From positions 2,852,001 to 2,916,000 of the forward strand of contig JAPYXD010000250.1 in assembly GCA_030998225.1 (NCBI GenBank): a DNA stretch of 64,000 nt. Direction: 5' to 3'. The translations under genes and the position numbers were made by a program. Source of the stretch: Diplolepis rosae (lineage: Eukaryota > Arthropoda > Insecta > Hymenoptera > Diplolepididae). The stretch's first letter is position 1, and each line of letters begins with the position of its first letter. Below are positions 29,559 to 40,612 of the stretch, piece by piece. The notes beneath the pieces were generated by a model. The model made no database searches, was not told the origin of the DNA, and saw only the letters and a list, made by a program, of their open reading frames with translations.

Positions 29559-29885
29559 TTATTTTGTGTCAATTATGTCTCCAAAAGTTTCTCTCAAGTC
29601 TAAGTACTCGTAAGGCAATATACCTTTGCGTGCAAGTAATTGAATTTTTTCGTGGATTAGATTGGAGAACATAGAATTTACAATTTTATAGTTTTCTAAA
29701 TATGAAGCTAATTTTCCCTGTGATGATGACATACATCTGAACGATTTAACGAAGCGAAATTTGATCTTACTCCCTTTGACGTGTTTCGTGAAAGAAATAT
29801 ATTTTGTGTCCAAACGGGCGGAAAAAGTCGCATTGCATTCTTGCACGTAGAGCGGCATGCAGCCAATTGCGCCTCGGCGACGCAA
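29559..29885 (-). pseudogene. Polinton polymerase B, exonuclease-proximal fragment (piece A)
   Basis: A 108-codon frame contains LDTKYISFTKHVKGSKIKFR, FRCMSSSQGKLASYLENYKI and ARKGILPYEYLDLRETFGDI. The xKFRFxxSFxFMxSSLxxLAxxL and LxRKGxxPYEYxD blocks belong to the 3'-5' exonuclease domain side of Polinton polymerases. The exo I region upstream is not visible. Minus strand, in order with pieces B, C and D. Confidence 0.8.
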
Positions 29886-31110
29886 TTGGGCGAATTGTTA
29901 AAAACCAAATTAATAAGTGTCAAAAACGGTAATTTTGTTGAACAAAAGATCTAAGGAATACTCCTTTCTCACTTTCTCCTCTATCAAGGAATGGCGGATT
30001 CAAGGTTCAATGTAACGGTGAGACATGTGTCGCTCCAATTACTACCATTTTTATGACGATTAAGATATTTCAATAAAGTGTTAATACTTGGGAACTTTAG
30101 GCTCAACTTTATAATTTAATTACATATTGCTCATTATTTGAATTGTTTGCTTTTAGTTTGCTATGTTGTTATTTTGGAACAGCCTTCTCAGTCAGAGGGG
30201 AGAGATAAAACAATCCCAGAATTAAAATCAAATTTCAATTAAATTCTTTCTTTGAAGTTTGGCAAGTTGGGGCTTCCGCAACGAAGTCTTAATTCAAAGC
30301 TTTAAATTTAATCAACATTTTAGAAAGACTGAATTTTGAACATCAATGTTGTCCCAAATTATCTTTCTGAATTATTTCTTGTGTTAAAAATTACCCTTTA
30401 TGCTTTTCAGCAGAAAGTAAATTCTATAAATTATACTTTTATGCTCTTTATCAGAAGACCAATTCTAGATTTCAATCTTTTATACTTTTCTGCAGGAAGT
30501 CAGAATTCGTAAAGCTCCAATTATCCTTTATTCTGCAAAAAAATGGAGTTTTTAGAATTCCCTTTTGTGATCTTTAGCAGAGAGACTGAATATTAAAGTT
30601 CAATTTTTACTTATATTTTCTTTTATTAGGGATTTACTCTTATACTCTACAGCAGAGTGTCACTTTTAGAATTATAGATTTTGTGCTCTTCAGCAAAAAG
30701 CATTAATTCGATGAAGAAAATCATTTTTCCTTTTCCAAAAATTGGGTTCTGGAGAATTTTCTTTTATGCTTCTCAGCAGAAGGTTACTTCTAAAATTTAA
30801 TCTGTTATGCTCTTTAGCTGAAAGACTGAATTTTGAACACCTATTTTATTCCAAATTACTTTTCCCAAATTATCTTTCATGTAAGATTCCTTTTTTTTAC
30901 CTTTATAGAAATTTGTCTTCGTGCTCTTTTGAAGATGAAGAATTAAAAACAACCGTCCATAATTTCGAAAAACCCGACCCTATCTTGGTACCAGAGGCTC
31001 CAACCCAAATTTCCAACCCTCAGGAATTCAAAACTTAAGGAAATAAAAAAATTTGCCGAATTTTCATTATTCTTTGAAAATTTGCTAGATAAAGCAGAAA
31101 TTGCCTTGAA
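29886..31110. other. AT-rich spacer with degenerate minisatellite
   Basis: No recognised gene. Within 30400-30920 the motif TTTTATGCTCTTCAGCAGAAAG recurs about eight times in diverged form at roughly 50-80 base spacing. A forward frame at 30742-31038 overlaps it and ends in VPEAPTQISNPQEF; I do not recognise it. Confidence 0.45.
30400..30920 (+). repeat. Degenerate AGCAGAAAG minisatellite
   Basis: Reiterated TATGCT(C/T)TT.AGCAGAAAG separated by variable AT-rich fillers. Too diverged for an exact period. Confidence 0.55.
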
Positions 31111-31372
31111 AAAAATTTGTAATTTGAATTTCCTCTCCTTGTTTTACGGAAAAAGAGGAATAATCAATTCAATCGTTCAACGGTGACAACAGAGTTTGTT
31201 ATTCAACGCACGTGCTTCAGAGCGAGAGAACCACTAGAATTTTGATTGCATTAAAACTCAATTGAAGCAGGTGCATTGAATCACAATCTCTGTTGTCACC
31301 GTTGAACGATTGAATTGATTATTCCTCTTTTTCCGTAAAACAAGGAGAGGAAATTTAAATTAGAATTTTTTT
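31111..31372. mobile_element. ~260-bp palindromic MITE
   Basis: Arms 31111-31205 and 31280-31372 are near-perfect reverse complements that include TTTCCTCTCCTTGTTTTACG, TCGTTCAACGGTGACAACAG and a GTG..TTCA..GCA inner edge. A diverged single arm recurs at 31685-31790. Confidence 0.75.
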
Positions 31373-31684
31373 TATTTGAATCTCTTTAAAATTCGTCCCC
31401 TCTGTGGTACGTATGTTAAGTCATAGGCACTGTTAGCCTTGTCGAGAATTCGAACACTCCTTGTTCTATGCCCTATTAGTTAAAAATTCTATCCACATAA
31501 AATCAAGTCAATTCTTACACCTCTAACGTGCAATAGAATTTTTATAATAAATGTAATTTCATTAATAACTCCATATATAAATTTATTGTTAAATTTTACA
31601 AACCGGCGGAAGGAGAATAATATAACAGAATTTCGATTGGGTTTAAATTCAATCAAAAGTCTAGCGATTATCTAGCTCTGAAGT

Positions 31685-31790
31685 ACGTACGTTGATTCAC
31701 AGACTCTGTTGTCACTGTTGAGCGATTGAATTGATTATTCTTATTTTTCCATGAAACAAAGAGAGCAAATTCAAATAAAAAATTTTCTGA
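31685..31790 (+). repeat. Single-arm copy of the 31.1-kb MITE
   Basis: TTGATTCACAGACTCTGTTG, TTGAGCGATTGAATTGATTA and CATGAAACAAAGAGAGCAAA match the right arm of the palindrome at 31280-31372. Confidence 0.6.
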
Positions 31791-32470
31791 TTTGAATATC
31801 TTCATGCCTTTGGTGAGGAGAGTCATCCCTTACGTGAAGTTAACCAAATTTTTATATGAAGGGCTCAACATGGGGATTGAGACAGCCCAGCCTCAAGTAT
31901 CCGCCTTTTGCAAGGAAACGGGGGCAAAATCCGCGAAATTAGGCTTACTTTGAGAATAAGCAGGTTCCCACGAGACTCGCACGAAAGAATTGCGAGGTTT
32001 TATCAAGTCTTCGGCTCACAATTAATGATTTACTTCCAAACCGGAAGTGAATGTGGCAAGAACGAGGCAGTCTGGCTTCAACGGACATTTTCGTTCGGAC
32101 TGTCAGCGAGCGCCGCACTAACCTGTGGTTGCTGCTACGCGGTCGTTCACGCAGATCAAGCAGCTTGAGGCATGGTCGCTGGATGAGTGGGCGTTTCACG
32201 CTGCTATTTCTTTTAATTTTTTTTATTGCAGATTTATTTTTGATGCGTATGGAAAGGATTTATTAGCAATAATTAAATCATGTTACAATATAGATATGAA
32301 ACGTAACATATAAATAAATGAACAAATATGATTATAATAAATAAATATAATTACCATTACATTGTGAAGGCTATAAATATTAAATGTTATAAGTAATGAT
32401 TATTATTAATATAATTCACAAATAATAATAAATTAATATTAATTAATTGAAAATAATTTTGAATGGTAAA
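31791..32470. other. GC-richer unknown block and AT-rich spacer
   Basis: 31872-32205 is GC-richer with several open but dissimilar frames. No protein family recognised. The rest is AT-rich. Confidence 0.4.
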
Positions 32471-32477
32471 GATGGAA

Positions 32478-32525
32478 TCTCGGAATCGAACCCGAGCCTC
32501 CCTGGCTCCGGTGTTGTAGTCGTCC
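32478..32525 (-). other. tRNA 3'-half-like segment with B box
   Basis: The minus strand carries GGCTCGGGTTCGATTCCGAG, a T-arm-like stem around a perfect RNA polymerase III B box (GGTTCGATTCC), then ATTCCATC. No matching 5' half or A box is visible, so this looks like a tRNA-derived SINE relic, not a tRNA gene. Confidence 0.45.
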
Positions 32526-32567
32526 TCTAGTGTCGATGGTCCGTTTGTCCTAGATTTGGGCAACGCG

Positions 32568-32690
32568 TTCAAAGATTTCTGTTCGCTCAATGATTTCAAT
32601 GCGTACAGCGATCTCAATGCGTTCAACGGTCTTAATGCGTTCAATGATCTTAAATGCGTTCAACGATCTTAATGCGTTCAGCGGTTTAAT
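32568..32690 (+). repeat. 18-bp AATGCGTTCAACGATCTT tandem repeat
   Basis: About six diverged units of AATGCGTTCAACGATCTT. Similar GTGCGTTCAAA units recur at 32960-33020. Confidence 0.8.
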
Positions 32691-32799
32691 TTCGGGTCCG
32701 TGGATTCGGTCCCACACGTCAGGAGTCCGTGATGCGACCCGAAGGGCATCAACGAAAGCTGAGCTGGGAGGGAACCAGGGCCCCGCTGGTGGTGAAGCT

Positions 32800-32945
32800 G
32801 CATCGTCTGGTGGTGAGGCTGCTTGGCTACTGCTGAGGTTGCTGACGAAGCTGCTGATGGCTACTGCTGAGGCTGCTTGGCTACTCCTGAGGCTGCTAAT
32901 GGCTACTGCTGAAGCTGCTTGGCTGGTGGTGAACTGCGTCGGTTG
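32800..32945 (+). repeat. GCTACTGCTGAGGCTGCTTG tandem repeat
   Basis: Reiterated 18-21 base units of GGCTACTGCTGAGGCTGCTT type. They generate a spurious Ala/Leu-rich open frame on the plus strand. Confidence 0.75.
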
Positions 32946-33234
32946 ATGCAGGAGATGCGTCCAAGGTGATGAAGGCGTTCAAGGTTTCAAGTGCGTTCAA
33001 AAGATGTTCGTTCAAAGATGTTTGATTCTTTCGACCTAAGAAGGACGGGTGTATGTTAAATTTGTCCTCAAAAGGACAGTTGGAGTTATTGCAGAAAAAG
33101 AACGGTAAGAATATTCCTTGCCCTCAAAAGGGCAGTTGGGGTTGTCAAATCAAGAACTGTGCTTTGACGTGATTGGTCGAGAGCTCGAAATGTCCCGCAC
33201 CAATGAGAAGCGTTAAAAGGTCTGCTGGACTAGC

Positions 33235-34430
33235 ACGTTACTAAGACGCTTTGCAGCTTCCTCTTTCAAATGCTGCCAAATCTTATCTGCATCAGATATC
33301 AACGCAGCAGTCGAAGCCATGATGAAAGACATCCAACACTCCATCAAACTCGCCACCACAACCAAAACATCTTCTTCACCCAAAGTCAAGCTCTCTTCCG
33401 CCATCCGCCATCTTATTCATAAGAAAAACCAAGCCAGAAAACTATGGAAATCTTACCGAAATCCCTGGCTTCGTCACCACCTCAATTCCATTCAAAAAGA
33501 ACTCAAATCTGCTCTTCAGACTTCAAATAAATCTCACTTCGAATCCTACATTGCTGAAGCTGAACAAAATTCCAAAAGGTGCTGGAAAGGCATAAAATCT
33601 CTTCGAAACAGACAACCTCATCTCCCATCCCTTGTCAAAGATGGCCAATCCTTCTCTCTCGATGAGGATAAAGCAAAAATCTTCGCAGTCTCCTTTAAGG
33701 ACCAATGTTCCCCCTTTCCTAGCCTCGACCAATTCACCTCCTTTCATGACCATGTCTCAAAAACTGTTCAGGACTTCACTGCGACAAATAAGGTTTTTCC
33801 TCCAACCTCTCCCAGAGAAATCTCTGACACCATCCGCTCTCTCCGTAACAGAAAAGCCCCCGGCAACGATACCATTGGTAGCGGTGTCCTAAAAATTCTC
33901 CCCCGCAAGCATGTCGTGGCTATTTGCAACATTGTTAATGCAATGATGCGGCTAAAATATTCCCCTTCTGCTTGGAAGGAGGCCGCTGTTATCTTTCTTC
34001 CAAAACCACGAAAACCTCTGAGCTCAGCCTCCAGCTACCGTCCCATCAGTCTACTCTGCATTCTTAGCAAAGTAGCTGAAAACATCATTCTTACTTGATT
34101 CAACGAATTTGTCTCGCTAAACAATATACTACCCAACTTCCAGCACGGTTTCCGAAAGCGTCATGGTGCAGCCCATCAACTTCTGCATGTCTCCGAATAC
34201 ATTGCTGACAATCTCAACAAGGGTAAACACACATCCATGCTTCTTCTGGACTGTAGGCAGACTTTTGACAGAGTCTGGCACGATGATCTTATCTTTAAAC
34301 TCATCGAGCTGAAATTTCCTCACTACCTAATAGGCCTGATTGAATCCTATCTCTCGAATAGAAGCTTCAGAACTCGTGTTGGCAAATCCCTATCAGAACC
34401 TCAACCCATCACTTCTGGTGTTCCTTAGGT
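33235..34430 (+). pseudogene. Jockey-like LINE ORF2, N-terminal RT part
   Basis: The frame around 33319-34098 contains a Lys/Asn-rich linker, KAPGNDTIGSGVLKILP (RT motif 1-2) and FLPKPRKPLSSASSYRPISL. After a stop at about 34096 it continues through FQHGFRKRHGAAHQLLHVSE and LLLDCRQTFDRVWHDDLIFK (motif A with its Asp), up to a stop after ITSGVP. Jockey-clade character is inferred from these blocks. The endonuclease domain is missing, so the copy is 5'-truncated. Confidence 0.85.
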
Positions 34431-35185
34431 GTCCAAACTCTCTCCTTCTCTCTTCAATGTGTTGTCACGACATTCCTGTCGATGAAAAAATTCTAACTGC
34501 TCAGTATGCCGACGACGTCGGCTTCCTTCAAACTTCCAAAGTTATAAATCACTGCTCCTCTCGCATAAACAGATTTACTCGAATTATCCTTGATTGGTAC
34601 TTCAAGTGGAGGTTTGAGATCAACAAGACTAAATCCGAAGCAGTCTTTTTCTCTCGCCGCATGCGCACGCCTCCCAGGTTCATTATCAACTCTTTTCCAA
34701 TGGAATGGAGCAACTTCGCAAAATATCTCGGAGTCATCTTCGACAAGAGGCTCACCTGGTCCAAAAAAATCCTCGCCACCCGCCACAAGGCTATCGGTGT
34801 TTTCACTTTACTCAAACCTTTCTTTAATAATTATACCGTTCCCCAAACCACCAAAATCCGAGTCTTTAACGCCATAATTAGGAGCATTTGCACCTATGCG
34901 ATCCCAATCTGGGGCTCTGCTACCCCAAATCTCCTGTCAAAACTCCAAGGCACTTATATGCGCCTTCTCCGTTCTGCTTTGAACATCCCATATTACATAC
35001 GCAGCAAGCAAATCCTGGCAGAAACCAAACTTCTCTCCATCACTGAAGCAGCCCAATCTCTCGCTGCAAACCTTCGCTCCTCAGTGGCTAACCACCCGAA
35101 TCCCAGCATCAATTTACTTGCAAACTATACGAGTAAATCCTCCGACCGTTGCAGAAGGCCGTGCCTTCTCGCTTCCCCGCAATAG
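34431..35185 (+). pseudogene. Jockey-like LINE ORF2, motif C to C-terminus
   Basis: In a different frame from the previous part, LTAQYADDVGFLQTS gives the YADD catalytic motif. It is followed by a WRFEINKTKSEAVFFSRR block, KYLGVIFDKRLTWSKKI, and the conserved LINE C-terminal region to about 35185. A frameshift near 34430-34480 separates it from motif A. Confidence 0.85.
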
Positions 35186-38111
35186 TTTGCCTTCAATTCT
35201 TATCGTGTTTCGCTTCAAGCGCGAGTGTCCTTGCAGCTTATTTGCTTGGACCACCTTCTCCATCCGTTTCACCTCTTGGTTTATAACCCTTGGGTTGGCA
35301 ACCAACGGGGAGGGGTTTTAGTCGGTAGGCTTGGGGACCGTGCTTCAACGTGATTGGTTCCAATCAGAAACATTAGAGCAATAGTTCTGATCAGTTTTCC
35401 ACCCGTCTCTGTCTTTCTCTCAGAATTGCCATATATCCACTCTACGCACGATATTATGAGTTAATTTTAGTACATGATCAATATGATATCGCTAATAACA
35501 GAAATGTTGATTGTACTAAGATTATAATGATAATGGTAATAATAATGTTAACAACAAAAGTAATAATAATGATAATCATAATAGTAAGGATATATGTGTA
35601 TATAAAAATAATAATACTAGTAATAGAATCTCTAACATAAAACTAATAAGGTATTGCATTACAAAATAGGAAAGGAAAATAATGAAGCAAAAAAAATGAT
35701 GATTCAGGAAGGATCGTCCTGACGAGAGACCAAGGTTTACCAATCCCACCAATTAGCTTTCCATTAAAACATTAAAGCTGTCTTCGTCTGTCGTATTATA
35801 TGCCCCTGGCGTATATCAAAGAAAGAGCAAAATGCAGGATTTATAAATGAATTAACAACGTGCGGCCATCTGATCATCTTTCACTTATCTTTTTTTTATT
35901 TCCTTTTATATGTATTTCATTTTAAAATTTATTATTAGCCAGTGGCAACATATTCAATCTTTCTCAGGACTTCTTATTGAATCTTTGCATAAGGTTCTAG
36001 CCTTCCCATTCTGCTGTCCAATGGTAGACCGCGCCTACGCAGGTAGCACGTGCCAGGAGAAATGGAATGGGGGAAAGGCTTTCTCGTCGTTGTCGCGCGG
36101 TGTGCTTTCTCTTTGAAGCGTGTACCAATTTTTGAACGCCTCCACAGAACATGATATGCGACCATTTGAAATTTGAAAGACATCATCAGAATCTCGAAAA
36201 CATTATCTTTCCTCTGATACCGAATTCCAACCCTAAAACGGTCGAAAAAAGGGGAAAAACATCGCGTATAAAATTCTTAATTTATTGATCGCGTTGGTCT
36301 TGATCGCGGTGGCTGATTGAGGCGCGCGCATATTAATTAAGGGGGGAATTGATTAAGAGGTGGAAATCCGAGGTGACGTGCTTGATTGCAGATCCTTGAA
36401 AGTCAGTCCGGTTGCGCACCCCAATAAGGTGAGGACTTATCGCTCTACGCGAAATCGAAATACAACAAAGATCAAGGCTCGAGATTAGGTGTGGTGCATT
36501 ATAGCATCACCGCACCTATTCTTTTGAGAACTCATCGTCTATGGTTCCTGCCCCCCCCCCCCTTGTTAGGGATCAATGGTTTTTTTTGAGTCTTTCTTAG
36601 TAATCTGGGAAATTTATTTTTAAACACGTTTTTCTTTAAAAAAACCCTCGACTATAGACTCGGTTAGCTCGGCTCATGTCACTAATAGTGTGAACTCTTA
36701 TATCGATATACACAGCGAACGTGGCATTCCCAGTCCAACAAAACAAAGACAATTGAGGACGAGTTTAAAAGGTGTCGAATCCCCACGAGGAGCTTCACCC
36801 GATAAATAACTTCCAACTTTCGCACCACGCAAGTGTCTAATCCCCTCGGGGAGCTTGGCTTGCTGGACAATTCCTTATTTTTCCTTTTCCGACGAACAAA
36901 GCCTGCCGAGTCCCGCGTATCGGCATATGCAATTTGATTATATTAAGGGAGGGTGACAAATCATGATTAGTGGCAGGCCTATGCGGCCAAATTTTGCACT
37001 GCTCTGCCCATGCCTGATGCCTCCTTTTATTAAAATTAATTTCCAATGGAAGGGAGGAAGTAGTTTAACAGAAAAAGGAAACGTGGGAAAATCATTTATG
37101 CTACGAATTGGAAAACCATTGATCAAACCCATTTTTCTTTCAGATGTAGGAAAAATTCCCCAAATTAAAACGCGCTCGAAAGATATACCCGCGCGAAATT
37201 AAACATAAATGATCAACGTATCTTTTCTTATGTATATTGCAGATAAAGGAAATTAATCGAAGGAAAATAGAGACGAAGACTAGAGCACTGAGCTTTTGTA
37301 CCCTCGAAAAATTAAAAATCGTGAGTTTCTCCGGTTTTCTTGCTCATTAAATAAAGAATAAAATCTCGCGAAATTTTCACCCTTCGTTTGACCCACACGC
37401 AAATTTCAAAAAGACAATTTTGAGCCAAATCAGGCCAAAATTTGGGTTAAAAATATTTAAATGTTAATAAAATAAAAGTTCAAGAGTTGAAATGTTTCAG
37501 GATATTCCCGTAAAAGAAATTCCAGACGCTGAAACCATCATATTAGATTCAGAATCAGAAACGGAGCTAATGTTAGAATAATTCAACTTTTTGCACCGTC
37601 GAAATTTAGGAAGTTAGCATGTTTCAAATTCACCTTTTCTTTATTACTGCGGCATCCCTGATGAGGATGAAGTTTCGAGTCTCTCAAAATTACCTTATCT
37701 ATAATAATAAAAACAATATTCATTGAAAGCCTGAAGATTCACAATTTTGACAATAGGACATTATCCAGTACACTTTTTTTTGGTTCTTTTGTTTCTGTTT
37801 TGTTATTTTGTATGAGTTTACATATATGTCTGTATAAATATGTATTGTATATTTTATAAGTATATCACTGTACCAGTATGTGTGTGTAAAAATAAAAACT
37901 TTTAATTGTCGAAATTTCAAAGTCGAATTCGCCGGATCTTCCACACAATTTAAAATTTCAAACACAATCGAAACCGTAGTTTTCAGGGAACAATCAGTAG
38001 CGATCCTAAAGAGTCAACTACCGAAGCGTACCCAAATATCGCGAACTCACTATCAGGACCCAATCCTAATATCGTGACCTCAAATCAATTAATAAATCTA
38101 GACGCTAATCT
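35186..38111. other. Long stretch without recognised genes
   Basis: It holds a C12 run at 36551-36562, AT-rich trinucleotide-like tracts (35470-35660) and several short open frames with no family resemblance. A short frame at 37491 (MFQDIPVKEIPDAETIILDS) ends in an acidic tail; it could be the front of the gag-like sequence that follows, but I cannot confirm it. Confidence 0.4.
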
Positions 38112-38800
38112 ATGGCCTCAGTGTTGAAGTGTATGACTCCTCAACAAAGCAATAATCATATACCACAATTTGACGGTAAGAATCCTCCGTTGAAGAAATT
38201 TTCACAGGAGGTGGCAAACGGCCCAGTTTGCATTACGGAAGCCACGGAATCAGGCTTCATAAAGGTTGTCTTACGTAAACTCAAAGGTGTCTTGCGAGAA
38301 ATCCGCAAGAAAACCTCCGGTCACGTGAAAAGTGTTAGAGATAACGCGTTCCCGAGCATCGCGGGGAGACTCTGGTAGAAGTGAACCTTTCTCCACCATT
38401 CAGAGGCCCTTAGACTCTTCTAAATGCGTAACTCAACTAAAGAAATTTTCACGGTCAGGGGACCCATTCACTTGCAGTTGCATCGGTAAGAGACTTTTGA
38501 GACGAAAAGCAATTACTGGGACTCCTGCGTTGAACGAAGAGGCCTCCAGTGATCCGTCGTCGGATGACGAAGATAGTGATGACTCTGATTTCCTAGTGTT
38601 TTGCGAATCCCGTAGTGTTTTTCGCGACTTGAAGCCAACTTTAGCAATAAAAACAGACTGCACTGCCTCAAAAAGTGCACCCCTTAGGCTTCTAAGTTCA
38701 AGCCCATGGTTGACTCCAATACAAGACATTTACGTCGCCGTCTACGTCGACGGTGCATGCTGCTACATGGGCGCGGTGAGTCAAGGGCGGGAATATGGGC
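38112..38800 (+). pseudogene. Gypsy/errantivirus gag-like fragment
   Basis: NHIPQFDGKNPPLKKFSQEV followed by VCITEATESGFIKVVLRKLK resembles the capsid start of errantivirus-type Gag (P.F.GKN.PL..F...). The frame shifts near 38340 and passes into an acidic segment (SSDPSSDDEDSDDSDF). It runs directly into the LTR-like repeat at 38809 and appears to be a separate, truncated element. Confidence 0.45.
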
Positions 38801-38808
38801 CTGGTTTG

Positions 38809-39084
38809 GATCATACTATAACCTGTTTATATAAGTGGATTCTACTATAATACAAATTTTGAGCTACGTTAGAGGGCGAACTGTTGTCAGGACGGCCGAA
38901 CTGTAAGGGAATGTTTCATATTTTGAATTGTAGATGTCTCTAGTAAGACCCTGATTATCACGCCCTCTAAAGAACAGTCTCACGAAAGCAGCGTCTGTGA
39001 ACACACGACTAACTATGTCTTAATAAACTCTTTATTAGTTTGAATACATATCTATTTATTGTCCTCAGCCATCTACCTCACAAT
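38809..39084 (+). repeat. 5' LTR (or LTR part) of the gypsy element
   Basis: 276 bp from GATCATACTATAACCTG to CCATCTACCTCACAAT. It contains TATATAAG near the start and AATAAA in TTAATAAACTCTTTATTAG. Matches 44115-44393. Confidence 0.8.
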
Positions 39085-39683
39085 TTTCAGAAGTGAGATT
39101 TGTTCGATTAGTATACAGATCTTCCAGTTATCGTCTAAAGAAAGAGAGAAAGAGGAAGAATTTTCACGGTGGCGTGTGTGAGTCCTTTTCCCGTATGTGA
39201 GGCTCCTGGGCATTGTGTGTTCAGGAACGGGGCAGTTTTGTAAATCTCCCGTTCAATCGTGTCAGTATTTGATTTAGGAATCACTAGTACTGCTTATTTA
39301 TAAACGGCGCGGTCACTTTAAGTCGAATCGGATGATTTATGAATCTCCGAGCATAAGTGCATTTTCCTTTTTGTTTTGGCTGTATGATCGTCGAAAAAAA
39401 AAACTGGTCGGTTTTATAAATATTTTGTGTGAATCGGTTCTCATAGGATTCGAAGAATTTAAGTTCAGAATTGAAGGATCTATCTAAATTTTGATTTCCA
39501 ATAAATCATCAATATAAGATGGCGGAATTTTCTGTTTTTTTCTCCAACCGCATCGTAGTTACCTAAAGGAACGCGTGTGGTGCTGCCCTGACTACGGCAA
39601 TCAGTGACGTACTTATTTCGGGAGTTTATGGACTCAAAGGATCATCACTGTTGTACCTTGTACAGCGACATTATCGATCGAAA
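39085..39683. other. Gypsy 5' leader
   Basis: Noncoding sequence between LTR and gag. I could not assign a tRNA primer-binding site. Confidence 0.5.
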
Positions 39684-40304
39684 ATGAAGTGGAATTTTAT
39701 AGACGAGAGCGAGAACTTTTATTGAGAGAATTGGATCTCGCTGAAAGAGAAAATGAATTTCTAAGAAGAACTCTAAGAGAAAATGAACCTGAACGACGAC
39801 ATTCGAGTCCAGTAAATATTGGTACCATCAAGGAGTTACTACCTGATTTTCAAGGAAACAATGTAGAATTTCAAAAGTGGAATGAAACGTGAAGTGTATC
39901 AGCTAGACGACAACAATGCTCGCTTGTTATCAGGAGCAAGATTGAAAGGAAAAGCTCTACAATGATTTCAGTCTAAATTAGAGTACGTTGGAATGACAGC
40001 TGACGCACTGTTAGACGAGTTAGCTTCAATATTCGATCATCGTCCAAGCCGAATGGAACTTCGACGGAAATTCGAGGAAAGAGTCTGGAGGAGTAATGAA
40101 AATTTTAGTGACAACTATCAGGAAAAATTGATTTCAGCAAATTCAGTTTCTGTACTTAAAGAAGATTTAATAGATTATTTGATAGACGGCATTCCGAATC
40201 TGTTAATAAGAAATCAGGCTAGGATCCAGTGTTTCAAAGAAACGACAAAACTTTTAGAAGCTTTTGAAAAAGTAACTCTTAAATGTGACAAAAAAAGAAT
40301 TTAG
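39684..40304 (+). pseudogene. Gypsy gag, capsid region
   Basis: Starts MEFYRRERELLLRELDLAER (basic/acidic coiled-coil), then LLPDFQGNNVEFQKWNE. After a frameshift near 39893 it continues VYQLDDNNARLLSGARLKGK, a stop in ALQ*FQSKLEYV (likely Trp to TGA), and TADALLDELASIFDHRPSRM with ERVWRSNENFSDNYQEKLIS. This is the capsid region of gypsy-type Gag. At least two disabling changes. Confidence 0.85.
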
Positions 40305-40607
40305 ATGGTTGCGAAGTCGGAAAATTTTCCCGAGACCAAATTGAAACCAGAAGAATCGTCGAAAACGGGAGAGAGTGGCAGGCGCCCAGCTAGTACCCGT
40401 TGCTTTAATTGCAATAAGTTCGGACATCTCGCACCAAACTGTAAAGTGCCTAAACGTGAGAGAGGGGCATGTTTCAAATATTTTGAAATAGGAAATCAAA
40501 TCAAAGATTGCTCTAAAAATATTAAGGATAAGGACAAGGATAAGTCATTGCAGGTCAACAACGTTTCGGAGAAGAAGAATGATGACAACGAGAAATTCTT
40601 CAAGTAA
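40305..40607 (+). pseudogene. Gypsy gag, nucleocapsid region
   Basis: RCFNCNKFGHLAPNC is a CCHC zinc knuckle. A second knuckle (CFKYFEIGNQIKDC) has lost one Cys and the His. The frame is separated from the capsid region by a single TAG. Confidence 0.85.
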
Positions 40608-40612
40608 GTCGT

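Noticed and set aside
30742..31038. 98-codon forward frame ending VPEAPTQISNPQEF
   Set aside because: Overlaps a degenerate minisatellite and has no recognisable domain; kept only as a note.
32590..32946. 118-codon frame with Ala/Leu-rich end
   Set aside because: Runs through two minisatellites; the apparent protein repeat is a DNA repeat.
36551..36562. C12 run as a structural element
   Set aside because: Homopolymer runs are common and prone to sequencing error; no further signal nearby.
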